From Moringa oleifera (taxonomy: Eukaryota > Streptophyta > Magnoliopsida > Brassicales > Moringaceae): 64,000 nucleotides of DNA. The stretch covers positions 124,001-188,000 of the forward strand of contig JAJFZO010000604.1 in the NCBI GenBank assembly GCA_021397835.1. Direction: 5' to 3'. Positions 13,654-26,210 of this stretch are shown one piece after another. Under the pieces are notes generated by a model. It saw only the letters and a list, made by a program, of their open reading frames with translations. It was not told the DNA's origin and made no database searches. A program made the position numbers and the translations under genes. The first letter of the stretch is position 1. Every line of letters starts with the position of its first letter.

Positions 13654-16600
13654 CAACAAGAGAAATTAAGGGAGTGTAAGAGAGAAAAAGAAGACAAAGA
13701 AATGAATTTTTATTATTTCATGAAAATAATTTTAAAATATCGATGTTACTTATAACTAAAATTCAATTGTCATTAACAAAAAAAATACTTAATTAACAAA
13801 AAAATTGTATTATTTTAATATTAAAATTTAAATTTTATTTCAATATTTTTTAAAAATTAAAGTTTGATTCGATATTAAAAATACATTTTGAAATTTTTTA
13901 TTTTATTATATTATTTTTAATTTTATTAATAATTACTTGAGAGGATTATGTGATAAAAGCATTGCATGAGGTTTTTATTTTTTTATTTTTTATAAATATT
14001 ATGAAAGTAAAGTATTGCATGAGTTTAACAGCTAGTGAATGTAAAATTATAAATTTATTAGACTGAAAGAGAACCCCGCCATCCTTGCTTTCTCTAGCTA
14101 TAGGTACTGCTGTGCTTAACCTCTCCTACATCTTTGATTTCTCTCCTCTCCCTGATCACATCCTTCTCGATCTTTCCCGGTAAACATCTGTACTTTATCT
14201 CTATTTCAATTTCTTTTGTTTTACTTCTAGCATGTTTCTCGCTTTGATTCTTGTGTTTAGGATGTGAATTTAGTTGTTGCTTTGTTCATTGTAGTCTCAC
14301 TTTGCACGCTTCTATTTGACTCGTCAATTGGCCTGCTTCTTGTTAATAGCTGAGGGCTATGCTTCCATTGTAAAATTTTTGTCAGTTTGTTCGGTAATTG
14401 GGGATCCCTAAGTGTTCGAGCCAGATTGTGAGGATGAGGATTTCTATCGTTCATTTCATGTTTGAATTATTAATTCTCTCTGAGTTGCCAATCGAATTGC
14501 TCTGGGCTTTACAGTCTAGGGTCAAAACTCTGTTAAGAATATGTAATGGGTTTTGTTACTTCAAGAGTTTGGCATAGGTTTACTCTCTATGTGATTTGTA
14601 TGTGGCCTTAGACTTCTCTTTGAATTGTCTAGGGTTCGTTTCTGTTTCATAGTTAGTGGGAGAGTCTCCGTAATTCTCATAATGAATATTCTGAATTGAG
14701 TTTGTTCTAGATGATGGATCTTCTTCCGTATGTCAGCTATTCACCACTGTTTGATTTTGAGTTGTTAAATAAGCTGTTTTCCTTTTTAAAATTCAACTGC
14801 TACCTTTGACTTCTGGTATTTGTACTTCTAAAATTATCTCGAGTTACAATGATTATTATTTGATGCTTCTTCAGCCTTAAATTGTGGTTTTCTGGTATTT
14901 AAGGTGCAAAGTTATCACCTATAATCTTTGTTCTGAAATCTAATTTGTTTTCATTATTACTTTAATAGATCTTAAAAATTAATATATTGGTAATTTGCTA
15001 CTTTTTTGTTTTTCTGTAATTAGAAATAGTTAGTCATTTTTGTAATATGAATTGGAAGCATGAGATTCATGCACTATTGCAGGAATGGCTCCCTAATAAT
15101 GTGAGTAGTACTTGAGTTTTAACTTTTGCAGTTTTGGTCTGAATGGTACAAGCAGTTATTTTGGTTTTTGAATGTTAGGGCTCGTGTCTGAACGGATGAC
15201 TAATCTGACTTTCAAGATTCTCATATCATGGATCATTTGACTTGACTTTTAGTTCCTTTGTAGACATTTATGGTTGACAAAATTATTGCTAGATTTATAA
15301 ATTCGAATTTAGTTTTTGGCTCCATACGGTGTATTGTAGTTGATATCAGTTGTGTTTTTTTTTTTCATACTTTTCCATTTCGCAGTTGTTGATTAGCTCA
15401 TCTTTTTCTGAAGTTTCTGAAGTTTGTAATTGATAAAGAAGAGTGAAAATGGATTTTTTTTTTGTTTTGTTTGGATGTCTATGGTATCTCAGTGATGATA
15501 TGTGGTTCTCATTTCCTCTCCCTCATCACCATAGATAGTCTTTCTAATTTGCAATCAATTTAGAAAATGAAAGGCGGTTGAACTTTTTCCTTTAAACAAG
15601 TTGTAAACTGGAAGTCACGATCTATTACTTGCCATAACTCTTCCACACTTTCTTGTCAGTCCCAAAATTGATTTTGTCAGTTGATAAGAAAAAATTTATT
15701 ATATTGTATGTATTCTTCCAACTTGATATTCTATGGCATGTTTTGTGGTTTCTTATTTGTTTAAATCTGACAAAATTATTATTTTCGAGGAAACAACTGA
15801 TGCTTCATTTAAATCTCCTATATAGGTAGAGTCCAATTTCTACCTTGATAGACATCTTTGCTATGAAGAGGGCTAAATTTTTATGCTTTGGGTGAGACAT
15901 GAATGTTAATTTGCTTATCCACATTGTTTCAATTGTATTTGGATTTGTTGTTGGACAATTAAGTGTTGAATTTGAACATGTTTCTGTCAAATAAGGGACT
16001 ATTGAAAACATGGTGAATGTTTTTCCCTTTGGATTGAGAAAATTACTTGAATTAAATGTAAAGTTTCATCTTTTTATTTAGGTTCTGTTCAATTTTTTTT
16101 TTAACATTTGGCAGTTTATGTGGTCTAATTTTTGTTCTTTAGGTTGTAAGTGAAGTTCTTTAGCATTAGTATTTTGACTTGCATTTAAAATTTTGAATGG
16201 TTGCTTCATCTTGTGAGCCAGGCTCGCGATTTGCCATCGTGTCTGTCATAAGTAGCACAAGACATGATAACTTGATGCATGTGATTTGCTTGATGTATTA
16301 GTTATGCAATTTTGATAAGAGATTTTTTGTTGTGTACATCCATTGGCAAATTTCTGGATTTTGATCCTCCATCATTTAGTCTACTTCCATTAGCTTCTAG
16401 TAACTCTTTGCTTTCTCATTATTAGTATTTGATATTGTACTTTTCTGTCATTTGTCAGTATCCTATGTTGTTCTGTCTTGTGTTTGGGTGGTAAGAAACT
16501 AGAGACCACCCTTTGTCATGTCAAATTCAGATCACCTCCTGCAAACTTGTCTTATCAGCCCTCATTCAAGTTTTATTATTCCATTTTCTATATTTTTGCA

Positions 16601-17855
16601 TTCTGAGCTGAAAGTCTCTTTCTCCCAGAATCAGAGAAGGATAGCAATCATCATTTGACTTTATTATGTGTTTAGTCCTTCAAGGATCTCTACCGCGTAA
16701 ATGGAAGTTTGAAGAAGCTTTAGAGTGGTTGAATTTTAGTTCTGATTATAGTTGCTGAATTTTAGATTGGGAGTTTGGTGTGAAACTTCTTTATGAATAA
16801 TTAAGTACAAATGAGTACAGATTGACCAACAATCAGAGAGTTCCTTTAGAATCCATCGTAGTGTATCTTACTGGTTTTGATAATATTCGACCTTCTTCTG
16901 GTAAGAAGAGTTTGAATTTCTGTTTTCTATTCACATGCACTCCGCATCCAAGGAAGCAACAAAAAGATTAAAAAGAAGATGAGGTGCCATAATTAGTGAA
17001 TTTATCAGAACAAAGAGTAATGTAGAGTGGAAGCAGTAACTAGATCTAAGGTTTGTCAGACAACATTGCTGTTGCTAGAAGTAGTTGCATCGTTAGCACT
17101 CAAAGGAGTTGTATTTAAATGAATTTTTGATAGTTTCCTTAGTAGAGCATGAATTCTTAAAGATGTTATTTTACTAAACCAAGGACAAAGATTGCTGAAG
17201 TGAGCTCTTATTAAGCTTAAATAGACTAGTTAATTGAGTGAATGTAGACGCCTGGATAGTTGAAGGATGTTTATTATCAGGTTAAATTGGAGCATTGTTA
17301 AGAGTGGTTGATTAGGTTTGGAAAGTTTTGAGTTCTCAATTTTGCTTTGGAAGTTCAAGAGTTGCCCTTCCTCACTCTTTTTGTTTATTAGAATGTCAAT
17401 TTGTAATTCATTATGATTTGTTTTTCCTGGAGTGTATGCTATTTGATTTTCTTTTGTTTAAAAAAAAAAATCAAATAAAGTTGTTGCTTGTAGCAATTTG
17501 TCTTATTGTAAATTGCTTCTCTTACTCTCTCAATCACTATACCTTCTGTTGTGCTGGGGGAAATTGGGGCATTATTCAAATTTGTTCCTTCATAGAAATC
17601 CTATTTTTGGTTAAGCACAAGATCAAAGACTAAAAAATATTTTGACATATACCAAAAGCAGCAAATTTGGAGAAATTGTAATGATAGTAAATATATAGTT
17701 AAATTCTATATATTATTATTATTTTTTTTTTGGCTTTTCATTCTTTTATTATTTGTTGGAGTGGATGGCAATACATCACATGATGGGCTGCTGATCAAAC
17801 GAAACATGGGCATTAGTTCATAGCAGAACTTGCAGAAACATTGTGTATTAGAGGT
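13654..17855 (+). repeat. Right arm of the large inverted duplication
   Basis: This is the plus-strand partner of 5986-10226. It carries its own TATA-like box, 5' UTR exon and donor (14048-14179), followed by intron sequence collinear with the left arm. Homology stops near 17855, after CATTGTGTATTAGAGGT, then resumes for about 36 bases at 19268-19306. So relative to the left arm about 1.4 kb is extra here, or was lost there. Confidence 0.9.
14048..14179 (+). promoter_or_regulatory. Probable PIG-C promoter and non-coding first exon
   Basis: TATAAATTTA at 14048-14057 is followed by a C/T-rich leader (CCCCGCCATCCTTGC near 14074) ending at the donor CCCG/GTAAAC (exon end 14179). It is nearly the same as the OXA1 leader at 9689-9822, in opposite orientation. 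The coding exon lies about 5.1 kb downstream. A usable acceptor is at 19214-19216 (ATAAGCAG/AATAAA), giving a leader tail of about 100 bases before the preferred start; another AG at 19144-19146 is possible. Splicing is inferred. Confidence 0.55.
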
Positions 17856-18690
17856 TACAAGGTTCTGCCGTTGAAATTCATGAAAATTAAGGAAAGCTGA
17901 AGCATAACTCATGGTGTTGTTGCATCTCTTTTGATTTTTAATATATAAATTTCAGCTGCCCATTTGCTAGAGTGAAAAGATTGTGGGCAATTAAAATTAA
18001 TCAAATGAATAGTAGATGATGTGGAAAAAAATATTTAATAACATCATTGTTTAATTAGGTTGAAGAATTTTAGTTAGAGTGTAGGTGCTTGAGGAATCTC
18101 TTATATAGATCAAAAGATTTTACAGTATGGAATCTAGTACTTCAATTGAAATGGTGTCGTATGATGCAGGTTCATCCATATGATAATTGAATCAGGTGCC
18201 AATCACTTACTAGCAAAATGGAAGATACACAATCGGGAATCGGAGAAACTATATATAACAAGAGGAGGATGAATTGCTACAAAGTTTTATTTGCTAAAAA
18301 GAATACTAAACGGAAAGGAGTTCAAGGAACAACAATCAAAGCAAAGTATGAGTTGACATTCTAATAAACAAAAACAGCCTCTGAATTTTAGGTCAAAATT
18401 GAGAATCTAAGACTTCTTAACTAATCAGACTCTTTTGGCAATGCTCCAATTTCTTGTTATGAGAGATGGCTCACATATCCACTCATCTAGATTTACCCTA
18501 TTAAATAGTCTGGTTTAGCTTAATAAAGATTAACTCCAGTAATCATTGCCTTTGGTTAAGTTGTGGTTGAGGTAAAATAAAGTTGCAAAGAATTTATAAT
18601 CTAGATGGAAAGCACAATAACTCATGCATAAAAATTGCATTCATATTCAACTGTAGCTACTGAAAATTGTAACTAATCTTGCTCCTTATG
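17080..18690. repeat. Older internal inverted repeat in the PIG-C leader intron
   Basis: The reverse complement of about 18230-18690 aligns with 17080-17600. Shared words include AAATTGGAGCATTG, TTCTCAATTTTG and TGTTTATTAGAATGTCAA. The match is visibly weaker than between the main arms, with many substitutions and indels, which suggests an older event. The left main arm holds only one copy of this segment (about 6380-6790). Confidence 0.75.
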
Positions 18691-19267
18691 CATGCTGAGA
18701 ATACTTTATGATTATTTTACTCTTCCATGAAAAACTCTCTTGGAACAACTTCTTGACATGATGGGCTTCAAGTCTTACTTCCGTAGTCATTCCATGTGGG
18801 TGTCAAACATTATTGATTATTTCCCACTTCTTGTTCTGAGCATGCTGGGGAAATCTCTGGTCTCAGTGGGCATGCCAGAAATTGTTGGTTGATGCATGAC
18901 ATGACAAAGATGTTGGCTCTCAAATGGGTAGAATTCACCCAATTGAGCAGGCAAGACAGCATTCTATCAGCCTAGATCTGTTGCAAAAGGCAAGGACCAC
19001 TAGATAATAGGAAGTGTTTCGTCATAATAGTAGATTCAGAACATTTCAGCCATTTTATTACTGTTTTTTCATCAATTGTCTTTCATTTACATCAAATGTT
19101 CCACGCTCATTGTTTATAGAACTAATAGCATTGGGTGTTTGAACAGGCTTCGTTGGTTTTCAAGGTGATCTCTGCATCATTCTTCTGATAAATAAGTTTT
19201 TTATTCTTATAAGCAGAATAAATATCCCTTTTGGAGCTGGGGTTCTTATAAAGAAATATGAGTCTGG
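17856..19267 (+). other. Right-side-only part of the PIG-C leader intron
   Basis: No coding sequence was recognised. Apart from the older inverted copy at 18230-18690 it is unmatched in the left arm. It contains the candidate splice acceptors for the PIG-C coding exon. Confidence 0.5.
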
Positions 19268-19318
19268 CTCTTGATGACAAAGTTAGTACCAAAATTGGAT
19301 AAGAACTGCTGTATTATG

Positions 19319-20230
19319 ATGGATACCAGTATCAGTGGAAATTCTTCTCCATCTCGACCTAAATGGAGAAAAGTGGCATATGGAGGGATGCAACCTGGAT
19401 ATGATGACAACCACACAGATGAGTCTTTCCTTGAAGCTATGGTAATGAATGCCAATGTCGTCAAACGTGACCTGTTGAAGGTCATGCTAGACTCAATTTC
19501 AATTGCTCAATATCTATGCATTGTCACTCTTGTTGTCTTAGTTTGGACCTACACTCTGAGATCAACCCTTGATGAAAATTACCTATTATCTCTTGATGTG
19601 GTACTTCTTGCATTAGGTTTCTTAGTTCTCCTTCTAACTGAAGAAATGCTTTCTCTGAGTCTGCTCTTCCATTATGTCCTCAATATCTCCTTTTTTGCTA
19701 CAGGATTATACATTTTAGCTCCTATTTACCAAACTCTGACAAGGTCCATCAGTTCTGATTCAATATGGGCAGTGACCATTATGCTTCTCTTACTCCATCT
19801 CTTCTTGCATGACTACTCAGGCTCTACTGTTAGAGCTCCTGGGGCTCTAAAGAACCCAAAATTGACCAGTTGTATATCCCTAAATGCTTCTGTTGTGGCT
19901 TCAGTTTTCATTGCTTCTCGCCTTCCATCTAGGCTACATGTATTTGCTATCATGCTGTTCTCTTTGCAAGTTTTCCTTTTTGCACCATTGGTCACTTACT
20001 GTATCAAGAAATACTCCTTGTGTTTGCATCTGTTTATTTCTTTTGCACTGATGGTGGTAACTTTGGGGTCTGTTTACGCACTGCATCGGTTAATCTTCGC
20101 AGTTTTGCTGGCTTTGTTGGCGTTTGTAACTGTAGTGTGTCCTTATTGGCTGATACGGATTCAAGAGTACAAGTTTGAGATAAATGGTCCTTGGGATGAG
20201 GCTAAACTATGTTTTGACATAAAAGATTGA
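19319..20230 (+). CDS. PIGC: PIG-C/GPI2 subunit of GPI-GlcNAc transferase
   Basis: This is a subunit of the ER-membrane complex that moves GlcNAc from UDP-GlcNAc to phosphatidylinositol, the first step of GPI-anchor synthesis; PIG-C is a non-catalytic membrane subunit. One uninterrupted coding exon gives 303 residues from the ATG at 19319, close to the usual length of about 300. An N-terminal hydrophilic part carries [19 protein letters not shown] and is followed by several hydrophobic membrane segments. Family marks include LHDYSGS near 170, [20 protein letters not shown] near 200 and the C-terminal [12 protein letters not shown] chose 19319 because family proteins start just before the SSPSRPKW block and because 19268-19306 is also found in the duplicated left arm, as expected of leader sequence. 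An in-frame ATG at 19274 would add 15 residues. Confidence 0.95.
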   Translation: MDTSISGNSSPSRPKWRKVAYGGMQPGYDDNHTDESFLEAMVMNANVVKRDLLKVMLDSISIAQYLCIVTLVVLVWTYTLRSTLDENYLLSLDVVLLALGFLVLLLTEEMLSLSLLFHYVLNISFFATGLYILAPIYQTLTRSISSDSIWAVTIMLLLLHLFLHDYSGSTVRAPGALKNPKLTSCISLNASVVASVFIASRLPSRLHVFAIMLFSLQVFLFAPLVTYCIKKYSLCLHLFISFALMVVTLGSVYALHRLIFAVLLALLAFVTVVCPYWLIRIQEYKFEINGPWDEAKLCFDIKD

Positions 20231-23200
20231 GATATTTTTGAGTAGACAATTAGATAACAGTTAGGTTGAGTTTGATGTCAGTGTTGCTCCATGAACAGGA
20301 GAAGCTCAGAGTACTTTGTGGTTCAGTTGACTTGTATATGTATTTGTTATCACTTTGATTATGAGGTTAACCTGTTGGACCTCCATGCACATGTAGAATA
20401 TATTGACTGATATTATTAAACATATTTTCAACGAAGTAGTGTACAGTCTAAGTTACTGTCATGAGCCTAGATTCAGAGGCACAAAAATCTGATTTTGGTT
20501 GTTAGTTACCATAGTTAATTTGTTATTCTATGGATGGCAAATTATGAGATGTGCTGTTTTTTCTCGTTTGGTGTTCATGTTGCTGACTCGCTCTACTGAT
20601 TAATTAATCCTGTTATAGTGTTGCACTTTTTTTGGGTTATTTTCCATAGAACTCCCCCAACCATATTGTGGGTATTTGAGATAGGTTGCTTTTGTGTTGA
20701 ATGAATAACCTCTCAAAAAATAATGCTGAAATTAGTGTTGCTTCTGTTTATTAATTATTTTTGGAAGAAGGCGCTCACTATTTGAGCCTTATGAATGGTA
20801 AATTCTGTTATATCTCCCCTTGTGATTCTCTTGATTATATGTATACAAAAATTTAATGTTTTGAAACTGGAACTGAGCAATGAATGCAGCAGAATAGAAG
20901 ATTGAATTATGATAACATAATAACTATCTCCTCTCTTACCACTCTCCGACTCTTCGATTCCTTTCCCACAGATCGACAGATATCTGTAAGAGATTCTCCT
21001 ACTAGTCTGCCTTCTTGATAGCGGGAATGTGAAAGGATTTGATCATGTTTGTTGATTTTTCTTTAGAATCGGCAGGAAACAAATGAGAAGGCATGGTCTC
21101 ATTTTTCATCTTTTTAAGGTTGGATTTTTTGATAATTTAAGTGCAATAATTAAGACTAATATAAATTAAAGTATATTTACCCCATACTTGGGTGAGCATC
21201 GAAGACGTAACTATCTTGTGAGCAACTAAATTCACAGCTTGAATTCCCTAAAAGAAAACAGCCAAAGATAAACGCAACCAAGTCCTTGCTTAATACAAAA
21301 AGCTGAAGTATACCTTATACAAAAAAGCTTGCTCGGCAAAAAAAACTTAGTCATGCTCTTCAAGTTAGCGAGGATGAACTTCTACTATTGAGCACGTTTT
21401 TAAAAGGTCTCAAAGAGCTCATGGTGGTCGCAACTACTCACGGTATGTTTATTATCGATGAGTGTGAAATGAAGTGGAGAATCAAAATAAATTTTATATT
21501 TTATTTTTATCATAGAATAAAAACAAAACGTAAGTTTGCATGAATTTGAAGTTAAAAAATGAGATTGACAATCCTAAACCACTCATAGGATTAGCATTCC
21601 TATTTATGAAGTCAAGGTAAATTATTATTTTATTATTTATTTTTTAAAAATATTTAAATAATAGAAAAAATAAAATAACTCTAATTATTATATTGATGAA
21701 TGATATAAGTTTATTATTTAATTTTTAAAAATTATTTAATTTGGGTATAAATTAATATTTAATTAATTATTTTTTAAAAAATGATTTTGGATAATATTTA
21801 TTCATATTTTTAATATTTTAATAATTAAAATATTATTTTTAATTTAAAATATACAAATTTATTTATAAGGGGATATAATAAAATTTGTAACATTTTATTT
21901 TAATTTTGGGTTGAAGTAAATATATGAATGAGATTTTAATTCTAATTTGAGGAAGTTAAATATAAATAACTTATTTTAAATTCAATTCTTCATTTTGATT
22001 GTTGTTTATTTTTATTCTTATTTACTTTGATTTCTATTAATTCTAATTATTAATAAGTAAATATGGCATTAATTTTATTTTATTAAAAAACTAAAAATCA
22101 AAATTACTGCTTAAAAAAAGGTATCAAAATTTTAAAATTCAAGAGAGTACGAGGATCAAGGTAAAAAACTTAGCATAGAATTCTAAAGAAGAAAGAAGAG
22201 AAACTTGCGGCAGTGGCTTAAAAAAACTCTCTCTCTTCTATCATAATCACTTGGTCCAAAAGTGAACAGGAAGTACAAGATCGTCCATGGCACAAAAAGA
22301 GAGATGGTACACTTCTCTCTTCTCTGAAAGCTAAAAGCAACATGATTTCCCCCCGATTTTAATCTTTGAGCTCACCTCCTGATAGGTGTACACGATTAAA
22401 GTTGGATTTTGTTTTGATTTTAAACCATCGATTCAAAATTTAAGATTTATGGTTAAAATGAATTAAAATTTAAATCGTTAAATTTTAGTTTCGGTTAAGA
22501 TTCGGTTCAAAAACAATTTAGGTTTTAGTTCGGTTTAAATTGGAGTTCGGTTAAGTTTGGTTCAGCTTCAGTTCAAATTCGATTTAAAGAGATTGTTTTT
22601 TTAAATAAGAGTATTTTATATTTAAAATAAAATTTTTTAATAAATTGTTTAATAAAAATATAGTGATATTTTTTTATTAAAAATATATATTTTAAAAATT
22701 AAATTATTTTATAAAATTTTTAAGTTAAATTATTTTATATATTTTTGATTAATTTAATTAAAAATCAAACCATAACTGTTAGTTTTGAACAGTCAATTTC
22801 TATTTCAGTTCAAAATTTATATAAACCATAATCAAATCATATTTAACGTGGTTTTGATTAAGGTTCGAAATTAAAACCGTTACAAATGGTTTTATTTCAT
22901 TTTAAATTTTAAAGGTTATAATCCGATTCATTGGTTTGAATTGAACCGTGGTCACCCAACCTCTTGTTGACACTTCAAAATTGAAAAGGTGATGCGAAGG
23001 TTTTTATAGATTAAAAGTTGTGGGTTTTATGAAGGAGGAGTATGAGACACCACATTATCTTCTACAGTTATATATGTTACTTGTTCACAACAAGAGTCTT
23101 ATCATTAAAAAATAGACGTTGATCATAAGTTGAACAAAGGCTCATGCTTTTTTTCAGATAAGATTATGTATTTCGATAACGCTTGTTTATGTTTCATCAA

Positions 23201-24195
23201 ATTGGTTGTCCATCTATGCAATTTGTGTGCAACGTAAACAAATTGTTTATTAAAAAATAGAAAACTAATAATTTTTAAGTGAATATGGTAATGGGTTTCA
23301 TATGTTACTGCGATAGCTATATCAGCTATGGGTCTTGTTTATACAGTGACTAAGAACAACCACGACATATTTCATGTAAATGTTTTGTGTAAGGACTGAC
23401 TCATTTTGCATTAGAGTTAAAATATTCTATGTTAATCTGGGTCTAATGGATGTTTTGTGTAATGTTAAATTAAGTTATTGCATTTTATGTAACAATTTAT
23501 TATTAAGTAATCATTTTACTTCCAAACAATTACATAATAACTAATTTTGAAGGTGAAATAATGAAAATGAGCATTTTAACTTTAGATAAAATTGACGTAA
23601 TTTAATACTCCTAATTATAAATAAATAACTAATTCTTAAGAAGAGTTTGAGAAATAAAAATTTAATAACTATGAATACTATAATTTTTACGCATTTTATC
23701 ACACAAAAATGGTCTTTATGTTTATTTAGATATTGTTTAGTTTATTAAATTTGGTATATATTTTTAATAAATCTATAATTACAACTTAAGTTTTGATAAA
23801 TTAATTATCCATATTTGATTGAACATAAAAATTTTATTTTAGATTTTCACATAAATAAGATGCTATGTTTTATTCGTTGATAAGATTTTTAGAATCATCT
23901 AATTTTTATTCTTGTTTTTCATTAACATATTTGTTATTTAAATACACTTATTCATTATATAATTTTATTTTATGTTACTAATTAAAATTATCATTTTTTT
24001 AGGGATATATATTTACATATAGGGATAAAAAGAAAGGAAAAAAAAAGTCTAAACTTAAAGATGTTTGATGTTTTAAACTTAGGCATGTTTACATGTGTAA
24101 GCCTAAAAAGTAAGCAGAGGATGAGTTTTTTACATTGAAAGATCATTCCAAGAGGTTAAGTGAGGCAAAAGGTCCATTAAAGAGACCATTCACTA
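20231..24195. other. PIG-C 3' flank and AT-rich intergenic DNA
   Basis: The first few hundred bases after the stop are T-rich and suit a 3' UTR. From about 21480 to 24050 the sequence is mostly AT-rich with no open frame of interest. I saw nothing further I can support apart from the degenerate element at 22383-22975. Confidence 0.5.
22383..22975. repeat. Degenerate dispersed repeat with GGTTC-rich ends
   Basis: The segment is bordered by GGTGTACACGATTAAA on the left and GAACCGTGGTCACCC on the right; these ends are roughly reverse complements (GGGTGACCACGGTTC). The interior repeats CGGTTYRGTT-like motifs and is otherwise AT-rich. The build resembles short non-autonomous plant elements with imperfect terminal inverted repeats. 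No target-site duplication is clear, so the class is uncertain. Confidence 0.35.
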
Positions 24196-26210
24196 TTAAG
24201 TAGCATGTCGAAAATAGGAGATCAACAATATGTAAAGGTCAAATTCAGTTAGTTTCAGCATAAGACTGTAAAAAATGTGTGGACGTTTATGGGTCGAAAT
24301 AGGCGTCTTGTCACCTTTTACGACATGCACTTGCATGTTTCTGTCACTTGCCACGGAGTCGATGTATCCATAAGAAATAGGTGGCATGGAAGGATTCTAA
24401 CAAAATGGCATCATTGAGATAGGGACATGAGGAATATGCCCATGGGAATGAGAATCATAATAGTGTTGTCAAGATCATTGTGAAGACCATGATGGTTACC
24501 ATGAGCAACTAGCTTAGTGGCCAGATCCAATATGTTGGCTAGAGATTCAATGTCAGGCTCATATAATGTTTAGGAAACCTGTGGTGTGTCGTTGTGTTAT
24601 GATAGAATACTTGGAGGATTAGACATATGTGCTGTATGAACAAATTATAAAAACATTGATGAGGCAGATGTCTGGTTGATTTGCTTCAATGCATCAATTA
24701 TCTTGTAGTGCTGCTCATCAAATTGTTGTTCATTATCACACACTAAAAAACACAGCGACTGTGTGTCACATTATAAGCCCCTAATCCGACCATTAATGAC
24801 ATCTAATCTTGAAATGACCAAGGGTTGACACCAAACACTTCAGCCAAGTGCTTACTATCAAAATGCTTAGCTGATGCTACATTAGTATTATCAACCATTC
24901 TTTGCATCTAAGTATGAAAAACAAAATGTAAACCAAGAAAAGTGTTGAAATCTCTATGTTAGTCTGACAAGAGTGTACTAAAATTTGGCATTATGCTTTT
25001 TGACTTCCTTTGCTTTTAATTTTGTAAAGCATCACATGCATCACTCAACCCCTTCTACTTTAAGTGGCGTTTCTTGGTAGTTATCATCTGATAACCTAAC
25101 CACCAACTTTTCACCCTACATAACCTTTGGGGTATGGTCTGGGTGGTAATTTATCTTAATGCACCTTAAGAGGCAATGGAGGAATAATTGCATCCTTTAC
25201 ACTGTTGTAATACCACCCTGCTCAACATTAGATGCCTTCAGACCTGGTTTTACAGATATCTACACATAAACAAACAAAGTATCAACTCAAATATCTAACA
25301 TAATCAAAATAGTTAATGTAACATGGCACGAAGATAAGCATGAATACCTTTGTCATGAAGTATGTTCACAGGCTTTTTTGTGGATAGACACGTCACAAAC
25401 TTCTACCTTAGATCATGCCAACCTTAACATGATCTCAAAAATTCAAATCTGGACAACGTGTCAATCGCATTGATTACATTATGGGGACTTCACGAATGCA
25501 TGCAATTGTTAGAAAAAAAAAAAAAGAAAAAGTACTTACCATTAAGGGCTAGATAAATCCATATAAGTTATACCACAGGACACCATTGACTAGTTTCTTC
25601 TTCCAAATGGCATGCTTGTACCAAATTAATGAAAGATAGTGGATTAGAAATCCCTATGGGTAAGAGTTGAATGCATCAAAGTTTTCAACAAGGTATATGT
25701 ACCAATATTGACATCCAAACTGAATGGAAATCCATTTGAGATATAGAATAGCCTAACTTGATAGCATCATCCAGGTGATCAAAATGACCTTTCATCAACT
25801 GCCCCCTCACTGCATCCCACGTTTCCCTTCGATCGACATCAAATGGCTTGTATCGGATAACTCCCCAAACTTGAGTACACCAATGAGGCTTAAATCAATC
25901 TGGGTAATTGTAGATATCTCTTGACCCTTTAGGATAAATATTTCATCATGCTAGTTGTGCATTACCTCTCTTACTAAGAGTTAATAAACAAGTTGACTAT
26001 TGAAGGTCATCTTTATATCTATGTCAAGAAAATAGTTAAAGTAACCTTGCTGGGACGTTCTAATTGAATACCACTATCTTCAACATTTTTCCACTGAGTT
26101 TATATGATCTCTTGAAATTTTACCAGTGGGTAGTAATTGTGCCATTCATCCATTGATGTTTCGCGATCTTCAAAGTTTCACTACTGCCTGATGTCCATTA
26201 TGCAGCATTT
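24196..26210 (-). pseudogene. Unidentified decayed coding-like region
   Basis: Read on the minus strand, several stretches look like former protein sequence broken by stops and frameshifts. Near 26100-26180 there is DRETSMDEWHNYYPLVKFQE, near 25750-25880 WGVIRYKPFDVDRRETWDAV and then LMKGHFDHLDDAIKLGY, near 24830-24900 MVDNTNVASAKHF then HLAEVFGVNPW, and at 24196-24387 SDRNMQVHVVKGDKTP. The order and shared strand suggest one original gene or transposon protein, but I do not recognise the family. A decayed DNA transposon or retro-copy are both possible. Confidence 0.35.

Noticed and set aside
19813..19995. Minus-strand open frame inside PIG-C
   Set aside because: It is antisense to a clear coding exon and has no independent support.
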